The notes: a model not told the origin generated them from the sequence alone. A stretch of DNA of 64,000 bases from Orthonyx spaldingii (GCA_013397795.1 VZTJ01004488.1:372001-436000), one strand, 5' to 3'. Shown: positions 1-12,553, counted from the stretch's first letter. Made by a program: numbers and translations.

Positions 1-25
1 NNNNNNNNNNNNNNNNNNNNNNNNN
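1..25. other. Assembly gap (run of N)
   Basis: Twenty-five undetermined bases open the window. They are followed after a few bases by a long T homopolymer (37-56), a plausible reason for an assembly break. Confidence 0.95.
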
Positions 26-1327
26 GTTTGGGGTTGTTTTTTTTTTTTTTTTTTTTGTCCTTAAAAAAAAAGGAATAAAGGAGAAGAAAGGAACAATTTC
101 AGGTGAAGTTGAAGCTTTCACAGTTACTCACATATCTTTAATGCAGAGTGTAACAACGCCTTCAGTACCAACTCTCCAAGTACACTCCCTGCTGTGGCAT
201 TCTCACTGCCTCAAAATAACTCAGTGTGCAGTGCAGAGATACTAGTCTTTAATTAGAGACCAGAACAGTTTCAACATATGGGTCCAGATTCTATTCAAAG
301 CAACTGTACTACAAGTGCACAATCTACCTTTTGTTGAGTTCAGCAGAAACATAACCTCCTGCCTTCAGTCTGGATATAATACAACGCTTCCAAAAAACAG
401 TGTAAGTCACAGTGGGGTGAATAATCGAGACTCAGACTATTAACTAAAATAACTGTTTACTGAAGTTTGTAAAAACTCTTTCTTTGACCCCTTTATAACC
501 AGCCAGCCAGTCTGGGTAGAGGCCCAGATGTTCTTATTCTGTTCCTCTAGGGTTTTCTGGACAACAGTGCAGGAATTTAAAAAGAAAAAATCTGAAACCG
601 TAATGAGGTTTTTGTGCATGTGCAATCACTATAAACAAAGTTCATTTACAACAAAAGAAAAAAAAAAGAAGAATCTGCGTAGCATTTGGATGAAGTAGTA
701 TGGTGTGAGCTTGAAATATCATTGGACTTTGATTGTAGTGAGATCAAGGGTGGACTTGACAAGAAGAGAGAAGCTGTCTCTGCTGCAAGATGCCTGTAGG
801 GTCCAGGCTCTGGGTTTGGATATATGTCCCCCCACTTCCTCCTTCCACCACTCCTCCTCTCCCCAGACTCCCACCTCAAATTAAAGTCTTTAAGGAAAAG
901 AAACCAAATTGCCTTTGCTTTGGTTTTCTCTACAAAAGCCAAGTTGCAGGGTAGCTGTTTTATTTTAGGTCTGGCACTCCCATCAATTGACCTAACGGCC
1001 TTGGCCAGGACGTGGTGAACTGACACACAGTGAGATGCTCCAAAAAGGCTGCAGGCAAGAGCACACAGTGACTGCCTGCCCAGCAGTTGTGATTAAGGTG
1101 GTTGGGAATGTAGCACATACGAAGGATTTATTTGAAAAAGACACGACACTCACTAAAAAATATTAGTGTGTTTATTTCCAATTTGACAAGCAAAGGTAAA
1201 GCAGCTTACAGCTTTGAAAATTCCCAAGAGTCTTCACAGAGCAACTGTGAAGACATTAAAAGCTCCTTTAAACTGGGATGATAGCAGTAAATGAAGATCT
1301 TTTCTTTGCTAACTCTGGTTGGAAAAG

Positions 1328-1368
1328 AGATGGTTCTCTGAGAACGGTAAGTTCTCAGAGAACCATCT
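1328..1368. repeat. Perfect 18-bp inverted repeat (hairpin)
   Basis: The left arm AGATGGTTCTCTGAGAAC (1328-1345) and the right arm GTTCTCAGAGAACCATCT (1351-1368) are exact reverse complements, separated by the 5-base loop GGTAA (1346-1350). Pairing stops at both outer ends (G1327 against A1369). Such a perfect short palindrome is uncommon in otherwise decayed intergenic DNA. A recent template-switch event is one explanation. The stem is short for a microRNA precursor. Confidence 0.9.
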
Positions 1369-3304
1369 AGATTAACGAGGTATTTTAGGGTGTCATTACT
1401 ACATGGCAGGAAATCAAGTGTGTTGAAGACTGCAAAAAGAGAAAAAGCTTTTCTCCTGAACAGCAAATGCAGTATCCAAATCTATCAGGAATGCTGCAAC
1501 TAGTGGCCTGAACAGAAATTTCACAGAAAATAGGATTTAATGGGCTACTTCATTATTCATATTTCTACTAACAAGTATTGGCTTTCCCTTCCGGACATCC
1601 TACCAAAACCTGGTGTTACTGGCACAGTGTTTGAGCTGTTGTCCCAATTCTGGCCCAGATCAGCAGGTGGGGGTGTGGTCAAGACGTTCTGTTATTTGAT
1701 ATCACCTTATATCACAGCCAGAGGAAGGGGAAAAGGACTCCTTGCAATTTCCAATAAGGGGCATGGTTTCCACTCAGGAACAGGAGTGGTGGATGGAGCC
1801 ATCAGAGTAGGTGCCACCAGCTGTGGCCACGTTGTGTTATGTCTGGTCAGGCTTGGTGATCATTTTGCATGTAAATCACCTTTTTTCTTTTTTTTTTGTA
1901 CACTTTTGTTAATCAATATTTCTGCTGTTAGTGTTAGTTTTCTTACCTCGTTGTTGTTTCCAGTAAATTGTTCTTTTCTCAACCTGTAATTCACACCTTT
2001 CTGTGTCTCCAATTCTCAACTCCAGACCCTCAGTGGGAAGGAAGAGGACAAAGCAGGGGGAGTGAGTGGGTGATGTGTGGTTTTGGAGAGCTGGGAAGGG
2101 AGGATCACTAAATTGGAGAGTGCCATTCCTAAACTGTGACACCTGTTCCATGAAAAACCTTCATAAACAGATCAGTGTACATAAAAGGTTTCCATGATAA
2201 AATGCAGTCTTCACAAACTGTTCTAAATTCAGTCTAACCTTTGGATAATGAAGAATACCCCTTTAATCTCTCTTTTCTTCTTATATCTGCTGTATTACTT
2301 GAAGATACTTTTCAGAGAATGCTTCCCATAACAAAAAAAATAAAAGCAAAGAATGCCCAAACAATCATCTACATGGAAGAAAATCAATTCCATTCAAACC
2401 TGATAAAAATTTATCTATGCAACAAATGAGTTTATGATGCTCATTGTACTTTCACAAGACAAAATCCTTCATCTGGAGAACAGTCTTTTCCCCCTACTGA
2501 AAAGCCAAGATTAGAAAACACCTATTACACGAGAGAATTAAGTGAGAAGAGCAGCCTGCTATAAAAGCAAGACAAAAAGACAAACAGCCAAAGCAATTTT
2601 GCAAGGACAATTTTGTTAGTAACTTAAGTGATGATGACTTCAACATCAGCTTAAAATGATTCACTGTATCTATATCAATCTTCCTATGATAAGAGCCTCC
2701 ATGCAATTAAAATAACTCCATGCTTCTGGAAAACCTTGTAAGGTAAAAAAGGCAGAAGATTTTCCTTGCTTGTGCTGATTACCCAGTGAATACACTCAGA
2801 GCATCTGAAATGAGAGTCTGCATTTTTCAGCTGTGTTTGTGTTTGTTCAGATACTCATCTGTTCCCTTGTGGTGAAAACAGAAAATGTACAGTAATATGT
2901 AATGTCATCCTTTAGCCACAACACTCATGGCTCATGCCCAAGTAAAGTGCTTCCTTTTTCAAAAGAGACAACATTCATTTTCTGTACCCCACCTAGTTAT
3001 TAAATGAATGGTCATCAGGTTTAAGCATCAATTTATCTTGCCTGCTTATCCAAAAGGCACTGCAGGCAGCACAGTGCAGCTGTGCACACTGTGATCTGTC
3101 AGTACTGGATCACTCAGCCCAGGACATTTCCATGGCTTCTATATATGGGGCACTGAGACCCCATTTGTCACTTGGAGCATTTTTGACTAAACAGTAGTTG
3201 GACTAGGAAGAAGACTTGAGAAGATCAGGATGAGACGTAGACTGAAAAGTTCACCCTTGTACTGAAAAGTGACTTCCCATGGGATACCCTGAAGGGAGTT
3301 TCTC

Positions 3305-3327
3305 TTTGTTTGTTTGTTTGTTTTTTT
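3305..3327. repeat. (TTTG)n microsatellite
   Basis: Short tetranucleotide run of TTTG/TGTT units that ends in a T homopolymer. Length differences between individuals would be expected. Confidence 0.8.
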
Positions 3328-3554
3328 AATATACAACCCTTAATCTCAAGTGATCTTATCTTTGGCTAATTTGACAAACTAAAAGCAACTCTGTTATCAG
3401 ATACTTCTAACACGTCTGCTCAGAAAATGAAAAATCCTACTTGTTCTTTATAGGGCATATGGAAACATAAAACACAGCCCAGAAGGTGACATGGACATAG
3501 AAGTGCCCATGATGCTGGGAGAGCCGCTGCAGCATGCACTGCAGAGTGCCTTGG

Positions 3555-3745
3555 ATCACAGAATCACAGAATGGTTAAGGCTGGAAAAGACCTTAAAGAT
3601 CCTCTAGTTCTCCCATGGGCAGGGACATCTTCTTCAAAATCCCATTGAACCTGGCCTTGAACACTTTTAAGGATGGGGCATCCAGAATTTCTCTGGAGAA
3701 ACTGTTCCACTCTGAGTAAAGACTTTCTTTCTAACATCTTCATTA
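3555..3745 (-). mobile_element. CR1 LINE 3' fragment (avian type)
   Basis: Read on the minus strand this matches the terminal part of avian CR1 retrotransposons. It has the 'ccatgggagaactagagg' and 'tttaaggtcttttccagcc' blocks and ends in the family's short 8-bp tandem repeats, visible on the plus strand as two exact CACAGAAT units at 3557-3572. The upstream part of the element (plus-strand 3690-3745, 'actctgagtaaagactttc') also follows CR1. CR1 copies are usually 5' truncated, and this one is about 190 bases with no coding capacity left. I infer family and orientation from the recalled consensus; the 5' boundary is approximate. Confidence 0.85.
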
Positions 3746-5030
3746 GTCAAGGCACCAGTGGACAAGAAATTACTTTAAAGGTGAGCACTTCAAGTAACAG
3801 AAGTAGCTTTTTGAGTGTTGTGTGGCCTGCAGCACTTTGCCCACCTGGTCGGATGAGTGCCGTGCAGTGCAGCCAGGTGGCATTTATGCCATGCACAACT
3901 ATTACCTGTTACAGTCTACCTGACAATTAAGCCGTGGAGTGCATGGCCAGAAGGGAACAAAATGTAACACAGAGCAGTAGCTCCCATATTTTTGCTATTA
4001 TCACAAATTTAGGAATTTGCTCTTGAAGCTCAGGTTTCCAGCTGTTGGAAGTTTTCTGTGTTAAAGTTCAAATTTTAATGAATATAAGCAATGAAGCAAT
4101 TTAACTGGAAGGGCTGTATTTGATTTGATAATGTGAGATACTCTCTTCACAGAGGAGAATGCCACTAGATCTTTAACCTGATGCAAGATTTTTTTTCCAT
4201 TATAGTGAAATGATGGAAATCTTGGGAGCATATAATCCACTTTCAAAGAACCCTTCAAGTCTTTATAAGTTTCTCTCAACTGAACCATTTATGGTTCACC
4301 CATCATCGGTTTGTTCCTGCTGTGAGTGTTTACCATTTCTATAACTGAGCTGCCATGCATGCCTGCATACATCTATATATGCACATACACACACCTGCCT
4401 CCTCAGATTTTATTAATGCAGCTGTGCATGAGCACATAAAGAGCTGTGTCAGGCACAGCATTCAGGAGCACTGTCAAATGCTCCGGCTAATGGAGAGCAC
4501 AGCATATGGTGTGTTAATTGTCCCACACTGGAGCTGAGATGAACAAGTGATTAGGAAACACATTCAAGCTGACAGTAATGTATCAGTTCTGGTATCCCAA
4601 AGTATGTGGCTCCTTAGCTGGGAATCACAGATAACCTGGAAATGGAAAAGATGCTGAAGCTGCCCTTATCTGGAGGCAGCTTGGACATGCAGCACTTCAG
4701 TGTAATCATACACAGACCTTAATCTCTTCTTTAGCTTTTAAATGACCCAGAAACTTCTGGTCACTTTCTAGAATTTCAAAAGTAGTTGTGCTATATTGAA
4801 AATAGCAGTAATAGCTAAGAAAATACATGAGTGATGGGGTTTAGGTCTCTCACTAACTAATCCATGTTACTCTTCAAACTGTTTTTCCCTTTATGTCCAC
4901 TGCTATTCTTCTCATCATCCCAGAGAGGAACAGATCAGTACTAATGGTGCTATAACCTCTACAGTCTCCCCAGTTATCTTTCAGTTCTCATTGGATTCAC
5001 ATATAGAGAACAGCAGTATATAGCTAAATC

Positions 5031-5049
5031 CTCTGTGACAGTCACAGAG
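5031..5049. repeat. 19-base perfect palindrome
   Basis: CTCTGTGAC (5031-5039), central A (5040), GTCACAGAG (5041-5049). The arms are exact reverse complements. It is too short for a structured RNA on its own and may be chance or a dimeric factor site. Confidence 0.8.
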
Positions 5050-8000
5050 AGGCTCTTCAGCCACCAAAGGAAAAGGTACATCTAACAGCATCCCATACAG
5101 AAGCTCTGTATTTCTAATTCAGACATACTGAGAGTGGGGGTGAATCAACAATAAAAACAATTTGGAAGCAATTGTTCAGCATGTTGGGACACTTTGTCTG
5201 GCTATGCCACTTGCTGTAACTAAAGAGTTTAGCAGCTCTCACTCCAAGCACTGAAACACTATGACCAATTATTAAAACAAGTGTTTTGCATAGACATTTC
5301 AAATAATGGATGTGCTTTTTGTAATTGCTTTGCCTAGTCAGTGGAATGCTGTCATCACTTTTGGCTGCTGGTGCATAAATTTACAAACATCATGCAAATG
5401 TACTATTTGTAATAAAACTGACTAATGAACTTTAAAGGCCAATTATTTCTACATGTCTGCTGGCTCACAGCAATCATGCATCATTCAGATTTACACTTAC
5501 ATACTTGCTGTGGTGCAATTTTAATCACTTGTTAATGTGTAGTTTATAATAAGCATCACGAGCAAGCAAGACGGAAATGTGTTTCTCAGGCTTTGAAGGT
5601 CTGATACTTCCAAAACTGGGGCAGAAAGCAAAACTGAACTTGGAAGCTCTTTCAAAAAAAGCCATACCACAATTCAAATGATAGACATCTCCCAAAATTC
5701 AGCTGCTGAGGAGTAGCCACAATATAATCTCCCGCAGGATTCCAGTGCATGCCTGTGCCCCAGTCCTCGGGGCAAGCTGGGACACTGCTTGAGGGACTCC
5801 CCCTGCAGTGGGGCTGTGCAAGATCTGTGCACGTGTGTAAGGATGTAGACTGTTTAGTTGATTTCACAAATGGACAGACCACAGACTGTTGTGAGAGGAT
5901 TAATGACAAATTCATGGAGCCCTTGGTTTTTACAAACAGGTTTTCCAAGTACCTGAATTGGGCATCTTTTTATTTAGATATTTGTTTTCCTGATGCAGCT
6001 CCTACAAAGGGGTTTCAGGCAGGTAGACTGACACTCTGTTGGCCCATTTCCACAGCTGGCTATTCTTTTTATGCATTGACTTTTCTTGCTTCTCTTTGTG
6101 CTTCCTCAACCAAATCAGTATTATCCTCGTTGTTGTGATAAAATAGGGTTATGATAATTAAATACATGAAGCAATTGTCATCAGGAGCTAAAGGCTTTCT
6201 GCTGACCAAAGGTGGCTGAGATTCAAAGCCAGTTCCCTGTTCTCCCTGGTTTCAGACTGGGGGAAATCTGCTGGCCAGACTGGAATTACTGTCAATGATT
6301 TACCACCAGCAGAGGAGTGGAGTGAACCCCCTAGGGGCTGCTTCTGATTCTGTCACTGACCTTGGATTAATCCCTTGACTTCTCTACACTTCATCTTACC
6401 TATTGCAAGGCTTAACTGCCTAGAGTACAGATTCAGTAGTTTAATTAAGCTCTGCAAAAATGTATAAATCCCTTAATATGAGGCTGCTCTTTTTTTTTCT
6501 TTCTTTCTTTTTTAATGTCCCCTGGACTGAAAATAACAAGTAAAAGATATAAAAAAACACCTATAAGAAAGCTGTTGTGCTGCTCACTTCACTCAGCATT
6601 CACAATCTCTCTGCCAAAAATGAGAGTACAGACCCACTCCTGCTGAGGATGCTGTTTCTGCAGTGAGTGGGGTGGCGGTGAGAGCTTGTCATCTAGCTGA
6701 TGCTGCATGTAGTGACACTGAAGCCCCCAGGAAATTCTTCAGGAGAACAGTTTGTTAATGTCACCACTAAAAACTCTCATTAGAAAAATCACTGCTAGGA
6801 GTAAATGCCTTCTGTCTTCATACCCCTCTTCTTGTCTCCTCAGAGCCTGGTATTTCCACTGGGAGCCAGGAAAGTGCAAGAATCTGTCATATTGTCATAA
6901 TAGGAAGAATTAGAAGAAGCTGCTAGCTCTTGGAGTATTTCTCTATTTTTTTTTCTTTTCTCTTTTTCCTCATAAAGAAAATGATAAAATTTCACCTCAG
7001 GAAAGAGAGGAAGTTAGGAACTCGAGGGTGGAAAGATATGAGGATAAATGTCAAAGGTTCATTAGAAACCAATGCTGGAGAATAAGCTAGAAAAGAATTC
7101 GGGGGAAAAGCAATTGAGCCTTTTCAGAAAGCCCCAGGCAACTGGAAAAACCCTACCTCAGTAATACACATAAGATCAAGGGACACTTCATTAAATCAGT
7201 TTTTATGTGATTCATTGGGAATCAAACTGTGCCAGTCCTTGCACAGGCATTGGTGCAACAAGGATAGTTTTAGGCAGGTGAGCGTGGAGGTTGCATTGAA
7301 GATGGGTAAATGTGCTCAGGGTAGCAAGGCCAGGCCGGGTCCTCTAAACCCAATTCCTGCTTCTGAAATCTTTCCTCTTCCAGCACACTGGGCAATTTCT
7401 CTGTGTTCTCAAAACTCATTCCTCTCCAATTTTATTCAATATCAATGCAAAGCCACTCAAGGAGTCTGAGTGACACTTCAAATTAAAATACCAGCAGTGC
7501 CTTGACAACCGACAGCCCTGTATTCCCTTACATCTAATCACAGCAGAACTGTCTTACAGTATGCTGCTCATAGCTTCACCATCCTGAGAAAATGCTGATG
7601 GAGTAGGCCTCAGGCAAGTGAGAGGTTCGAGCAAGTAAGAACTGGAAACTTTTGAGAACTTTATTCACTGTGACCTTATTTTCTATTGATCTCTCCAAGA
7701 CACAGTTTTCAGTTTTGTCTGGGCATAAATTCAGTTTTTGAAGGGTAACACAGTTCCTGCTACTGCAGGAATGGTCTCTCCAGATTGCTAGCTTCTCTGA
7801 ATCTCCCTGGAAAGGTTAAACATCACTGCTTTAATCCTTTCAAGGTCTTCATCCAAACACTACATAACAGTGGAATCAACAAAGTCCAAAATAAAACACA
7901 ATGCATAAACCAACAGCTGTTTTTCCCAAGGGGCAGGTGATTTCCTTCCTCACCAGATCTTCCTGTTTCTAGTAGTTACTTCCCACTTTTTTCTAGGTTC

Positions 8001-9324
8001 AGTTTTATTAAGTAAGATAAATATCAGCTCACATATTTAACTACTCCCTTCCCTCAGATCTTTTCTCCATGAGCTTTCTCCAGATGAACAGCAGGGTCTT
8101 AAAGTCACCTGACCTTGTGTTTGTGTGTTCATCTACTTAGACATGGTCTACATCCATGTTCAAAGAGAGTTCAGAGAAGGCTTGTTGTTGCTAAAAAAAG
8201 CAGCACACTCCTCCCTTACAGGTCCTACATCTGGCTTGCTCTGACCTGCTGGAAGTGATTCCCGTGTTAGTGGTGCTGTGGTGTGTCCTCTTGGACTTGC
8301 CAGAAGGCTTGTCCTCAAGAGAACACCCAAGAAGACATCTAGTTACTAGAGATATGTTTTAAGACCACAAACATCCCTGGAGACATGGGATATTCAACAA
8401 AAGAAATTGCAAGACTCAAAAATAAGTGTCCTAACTATTTACTTGGAGAAGAGCTCCTTCTCTCCAGTCTTTGCTCCCTCCATCAATTTCTGGTAGTTTC
8501 CAAAGCTGCAATAAATTACCCAATCCCTTCCTGGCCCATAGGAAGGAGTTCTCTCTGTCACCTCTGCAGTGAAGATGTCCCTGTTCTTCTCAGGCATTTC
8601 CTGTTGCTCTGCACGCAGGTCAAAGGACAGGGACATTCCCCATTGCTGCAGGCTTCTCCCTGCTGACCAGGTTCAGATGCCCTTGGTTAACCCAGTCCCT
8701 ACTGCAGAGGTTTCACCTTCCCCAGAACAAGCATCCAGGACAGAGAAGGAAGGCAGTTTCTTGCTTGCTGCCCAGCCACAGCCCTATAGCTGAACCAACA
8801 GATCGTTATGAATGCAAGCAGGCAAATATATGTGCTGTAATCCATCTGTAAACCACAACTACAATTTAATTTACTAAGGAAATAAGCTGAGGAAAAAGCA
8901 GTTCCTAATGGTTTGGAAGTGAGCAGTCCTTCTGCAGCGGGGGAGGCTGATGGTGGCACGACATCGCTCTGCTCCACAGCAGCTCCCTGGGGAGCACAAC
9001 AGCACAGTGATGCTCCCAGAGCCAGAGCTCAAAACAACACCATTATTTCTCCTCATTTTACTGTCTTATCCAAAGGCATGGCTTAGAGGATTCCTTTTTT
9101 GGCAGGCAGAAGCAGTACCAATGGGAAGTGAATGATATTAACAATCTTCCCAGCTCTGATGGGGGATTCAGTGTCTCCCTTTCTTCACCTCCAGGGAATC
9201 CAGATTCTGGGGCAGTAAATCCCATAAACCCTGTCCTAAAGAATCAAACTAAGCAAACCAAACATCCAGAAGAACTAACCAGAGAAAAACCAAGTAAATC
9301 TTCTGTATAACCAGTGTATAAAAT

Positions 9325-9352
9325 GCTCTAATAAAGAAGCTCTAATAAAGAA
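9325..9352. repeat. Perfect 14-bp tandem duplication with two AATAAA signals
   Basis: The unit GCTCTAATAAAGAA occurs twice in direct succession (9325-9338 and 9339-9352), giving two AATAAA poly(A)-signal hexamers at 9330-9335 and 9344-9349. It is enclosed by a 10-bp inverted repeat, CAGTGTATAA at 9312-9321 and TTATACACTG at 9447-9456. No transcript ending here is recognised, so the signals may be incidental. Confidence 0.75.
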
Positions 9353-11550
9353 CCTTCTTATTATTGTTCTTCAGCTCAGATTTATACAAACTGAATAATA
9401 CTTTTTTTTTTTTTTAATATTCTTTCACTTCTAATGTTTGCACTGGTTATACACTGTTTAAGATCTAAGCTCTCTCTGTTACGAATTTGGAGCCCAATTC
9501 TCATTCCTTACATAATGTCCAGCTTTCCACCAGGGATCCATTATGGTTTGGAGTAATCCTTCTCCCAACACACAGTTATACCACAGCCTCCCAGTGGCAA
9601 TAACAAGCCAAGGCAGCACACAGACTACTCCACTAAGCCCAAACAACAGCAGCCCTAATATTTTATCCCTTACCATTTGGAAATACATCCTTTTCCTCAG
9701 TGCTATCAACAGAACTGAACATAAACTTAAGAAGTGCCAACAGCATGCCAGCAGCTGCTGCTCTTAGCAGAAATGAGAATGATGCTTCTGATGTCACATT
9801 TCCTTTTACTTCAGGAAACAGTTTTTAAGCAATTTTTGGCAGAGACAATATAAGGAGGAGAAAGAGCATAATTAGTGGTTTATGTTTGCTTCTTATTCAG
9901 GTAGCCTTTTTCCTGGTGCCCTGTGAGCAAAGTTAGCTTGCTATTTTGCTTGGTAGTTTTCTTTTAAAAGGTTCACTCATTTAAGTTTCTGAATAAAAAT
10001 ATTTAACAAATCCAACCCACACCTTTGTTCTCAGAAAGGTACCATAGAGCACGTCAGCTTCCCAAAGGTGCAAACAGCTCCTCTGTTTTGTGACTGTTAA
10101 CACCTTGGTCTTACACTTGGACATTAATTCATGGGAGCAGCTAAAAATATGCATAAAATTTTAATTTACCTTTCCTTTTAAAAAAGTAATACCCAGAGCT
10201 ACAGTAATATACATTTCACTTGAAACCTTATAGGCCATTCATTTTCCTCTTAAATAGAAGTTTTCCAATTCTTTCTTGCACAAGTGTTTGTTTAATCAAA
10301 AAAGTTTATATCAATCTTGTAATGAAAAAAAAACCAATGTGCTTGGGTAGTATTCAAGCTACAGAGGGATTCAAGAAGTATTCCTGGCAGCCTTGCATAG
10401 AACTTGGAGAATATCAAGAAGGTACTTGCTGGACTGAGCTACAGTGTTCTGCCCAGATGTACTGCTTCAGACTTTAATGACTTCTAGGGGGAAAGGAAGA
10501 ATAAGGAAACAGCCTTTGCAGTTTTTCTAAAGTATGAAATCTCAAAATTTGCTTCTGTTTATTTAGTAAGACTGGTACAAGGATGCTTTTCACATGCAGC
10601 TTCTATAGGATGCACTGGCAGCACATCAGTGACACCTACATATGGCTGAATTGAGCAGAAAAACAACTCCTTATCTGTCCCAAACTTGTAATTTTAATTT
10701 TTTTTAATGTCCTGGTCTAGACTGGACCAAAAACCAGTTCTGCACAGTTTTCCTTCAAGGGAGTAATTCCAATGTTGTCAAATATTTCAATTTTCCGTAA
10801 CACTGAAGCTTAACTTCAAATTTCCCTTTGTATTTTGTGATCTTGTTCTTATACATCTCAGAAAATGCACTTTACACTGACTAACGACCTTCAGGAGTCT
10901 CACTCCCTAAAATTTCATCCAGAAATACTATCTCAAAACTGGCACATGACTGCTGATGACTTGCATCACTATTGCTATGTTCTTGAGGAGAGTTTCAATG
11001 TCAGTGAATTATTTATTAAGAAAATTGGTTTAAAAAAAGTTGCTGGCAAATGTACAGGTCCGGTCATACACACTCAGCCATGAATGAATAACCCTGTTCA
11101 AGATCATCCAAACTCAGGGAAACCTCTTTTTCCACACAGGGAACTGCCAGTGCAGCACAGTCCCTTTCTCAAATGGCAAGCTTATTTTAGGTCTTCTCAG
11201 TTGGCCAGGCTGCTCCTGGACTCTGCAGTTTCCTTACCTAAGCCCTAAACCTCTGCTTCTTACCCCCATTTCAATATCTCTTGTTAGGAGAGCACTTTTT
11301 CTTTAACTCCATAGCAAGGTCAGCTGTGATCTGTTCTTTGACAAGCCCTCCAGACTTTGTAAAGACAGCAGCTCCACGTTATGTTTTTCGGATGCATTAG
11401 CGGTACTTATCGTAAAAGAAACAATCTCCAAATTTTGCAGTGGGATTTCTTGGATATCTTGGGTTTCTTCTTATGTGCATAATTTTTAAAGAAGAGATCA
11501 GAAAATGTAGGCTTTGGGAAATTTTATTCAACATCTATGTAAAGTCTATG

Positions 11551-11580
11551 TATAAAGCAAGTCTGTGCAGCAGGCAGGAA
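11551..11580 (+). promoter_or_regulatory. TATA-like box upstream of GC-rich segment (putative core promoter)
   Basis: TATAAA lies at 11551-11556 in the context TGTATAAAGC, directly before the base composition switches from AT-rich to GC- and CpG-rich at about 11585. A start site 25-35 bases downstream would fall near 11580-11590. TATA-like hexamers are common by chance in AT-rich DNA. What raises this one is its position before the CpG-rich segment and the splice donor at 11664-11672. Confidence 0.3.
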
Positions 11581-11584
11581 ATTC

Positions 11585-11850
11585 CACCTCGCAGATCGTG
11601 TTTCCCTTGCTCAGTTGCTCCACAGAGCCAGCGAGGGAGCTCCAGCTACGCCTGCCCCTGGTTCAGGTAAGCAAGGAGTGTGTGAGCAGATAGGCACCGG
11701 AGGGGCAGCACGGAGCTGGCGGCCTCGGGAGCCCTGCCCTGGCTGCGGCTGTGCCGCTCAGAGCTGCTGGATGCAGCTCACTGCCCTCCAGGCTGGGGTC
11801 TGCCCACTGACCCCATCCCATCACACACGTGCGCGCTCTTCCTACAGCAG
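11585..11850. promoter_or_regulatory. Isolated CpG-rich segment with splice-like signals
   Basis: This is the only clearly GC-rich stretch outside repeats and holds roughly a dozen CpGs, whereas flanking DNA has very few. It contains an exact consensus splice donor CAG|GTAAGC (11664-11672), an E-box CACGTG at 11826-11831 and a good acceptor-like 'ctcttcctacag' ending at 11847. A first exon of about 80 bases (from about 11580 to 11666) spliced further downstream would fit, as would a CpG-rich enhancer. Open frames through it show no known domain. I see it as a candidate promoter or lncRNA start, not a proven one. Confidence 0.35.
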
Positions 11851-12553
11851 TTTCTGGCTAAAAGCAATTGCACAAAGTTGCAGCTGGACTTTTAATAGTG
11901 TCAAGAAAAGAAGGAAGAAAGGGGTGAGCCTATTGATTTACACATGGTCCTGACCATTTAAGAGGGAGTGGTAGGAGGTTTATTTCTCTCGCGTCTTTCT
12001 AAAGTTCAGTCTTTAAATTACTGTTCTAGTAAGTTTGTTTTGGTTCTCAAGGTGAGATACCGCAGTAAATTTCCACTCTAAAAGGCTTGTAGTACACGAA
12101 GTACAGTGGTGTACTGTGCAGACCTCTGCTGAGCATAGCCAACTCACAGCAATAAACTCTCTTGCCTTGGCAAATTCTGCATCTTTATAGGAGAAATACT
12201 ATCAGGACATAGTAATGGTATGGGATAAAAAAAAAAAAAGGAGAGTAAGAAAGAGTGTTGAATGCTAGTAAAATGCTTGCATTGTGAACGGTTAAAAAGT
12301 CAGCTAATTTAAATATTAATTTTCTGTATGAGAGCAAATATCACAGCCTTTAAGATCAATACTGAGTGAAATGAGACACTAGTGATGGTGCTCTGGCATG
12401 GCACTTTGCTTATGTCCTCACTCCAATCACAAAACTGAGAGGTCTTAGTCATAGCTTTTGTGTTTAGTCATGACCTAGCTGTACCTCCGTGGGCTTCCCT
12501 GTTAACTGATGTGACATCCTTCTCTGGCTGGCTTTGCAGGAGTGATTGCCTTA

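Larger units (their letters stand above)
26..3554. other. Non-coding unique DNA, no gene recognised
   Basis: I see no exon or RNA gene here. The stretch holds a 20-base T run (37-56), a polypyrimidine tract near 826-866, the perfect hairpin at 1328-1368, a T-rich run near 1880-1899 and a short (TTTG)n repeat at 3305-3327. The longest ATG frame (1540-1989, plus, 149 codons) has no family resemblance and ends in a homopolymer-derived F-rich stretch, so I do not call it a gene. Distal 3' UTR sequence of a neighbouring gene cannot be excluded. Confidence 0.6.
3746..11550. other. Non-coding unique DNA, no gene recognised
   Basis: About 7.8 kb with no recognisable exon. It contains a 19-base perfect palindrome (5031-5049), an octamer motif ATGCAAAT (5392-5399) in a stretch that looks like conserved regulatory DNA, pyrimidine runs at 6488-6514 and 6949-6970, a perfect 14-bp tandem duplication at 9325-9352 and a T run at 9402-9415. 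The frame at 5749-6138 (129 codons, ATG) matches nothing I recognise. Around 9488-9515 the wording 'gagcccaattctcattcc' faintly resembles ancient amniote repeats, too weak to call. Confidence 0.6.

Noticed and set aside
646..1026. 126-codon minus-strand frame
   Set aside because: It opens with GTG, has a low-complexity F/L tail encoded by a homopolymer and resembles no known protein.
1328..1368. MicroRNA precursor or intrinsic terminator
   Set aside because: An 18-bp stem with a 5-base loop is too short for a Drosha substrate. A bacterial terminator makes no sense in this genome, and no T run follows.
1540..1989. ATG frame of 149 codons, plus strand
   Set aside because: No domain or family resemblance, no splice or promoter context, and its end is an F-rich stretch derived from a T homopolymer.
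5749..6138. 129-codon ATG frame, plus strand
   Set aside because: The translation has no domain, and an equally open frame runs antisense to it at 5652-5948, as expected for chance.
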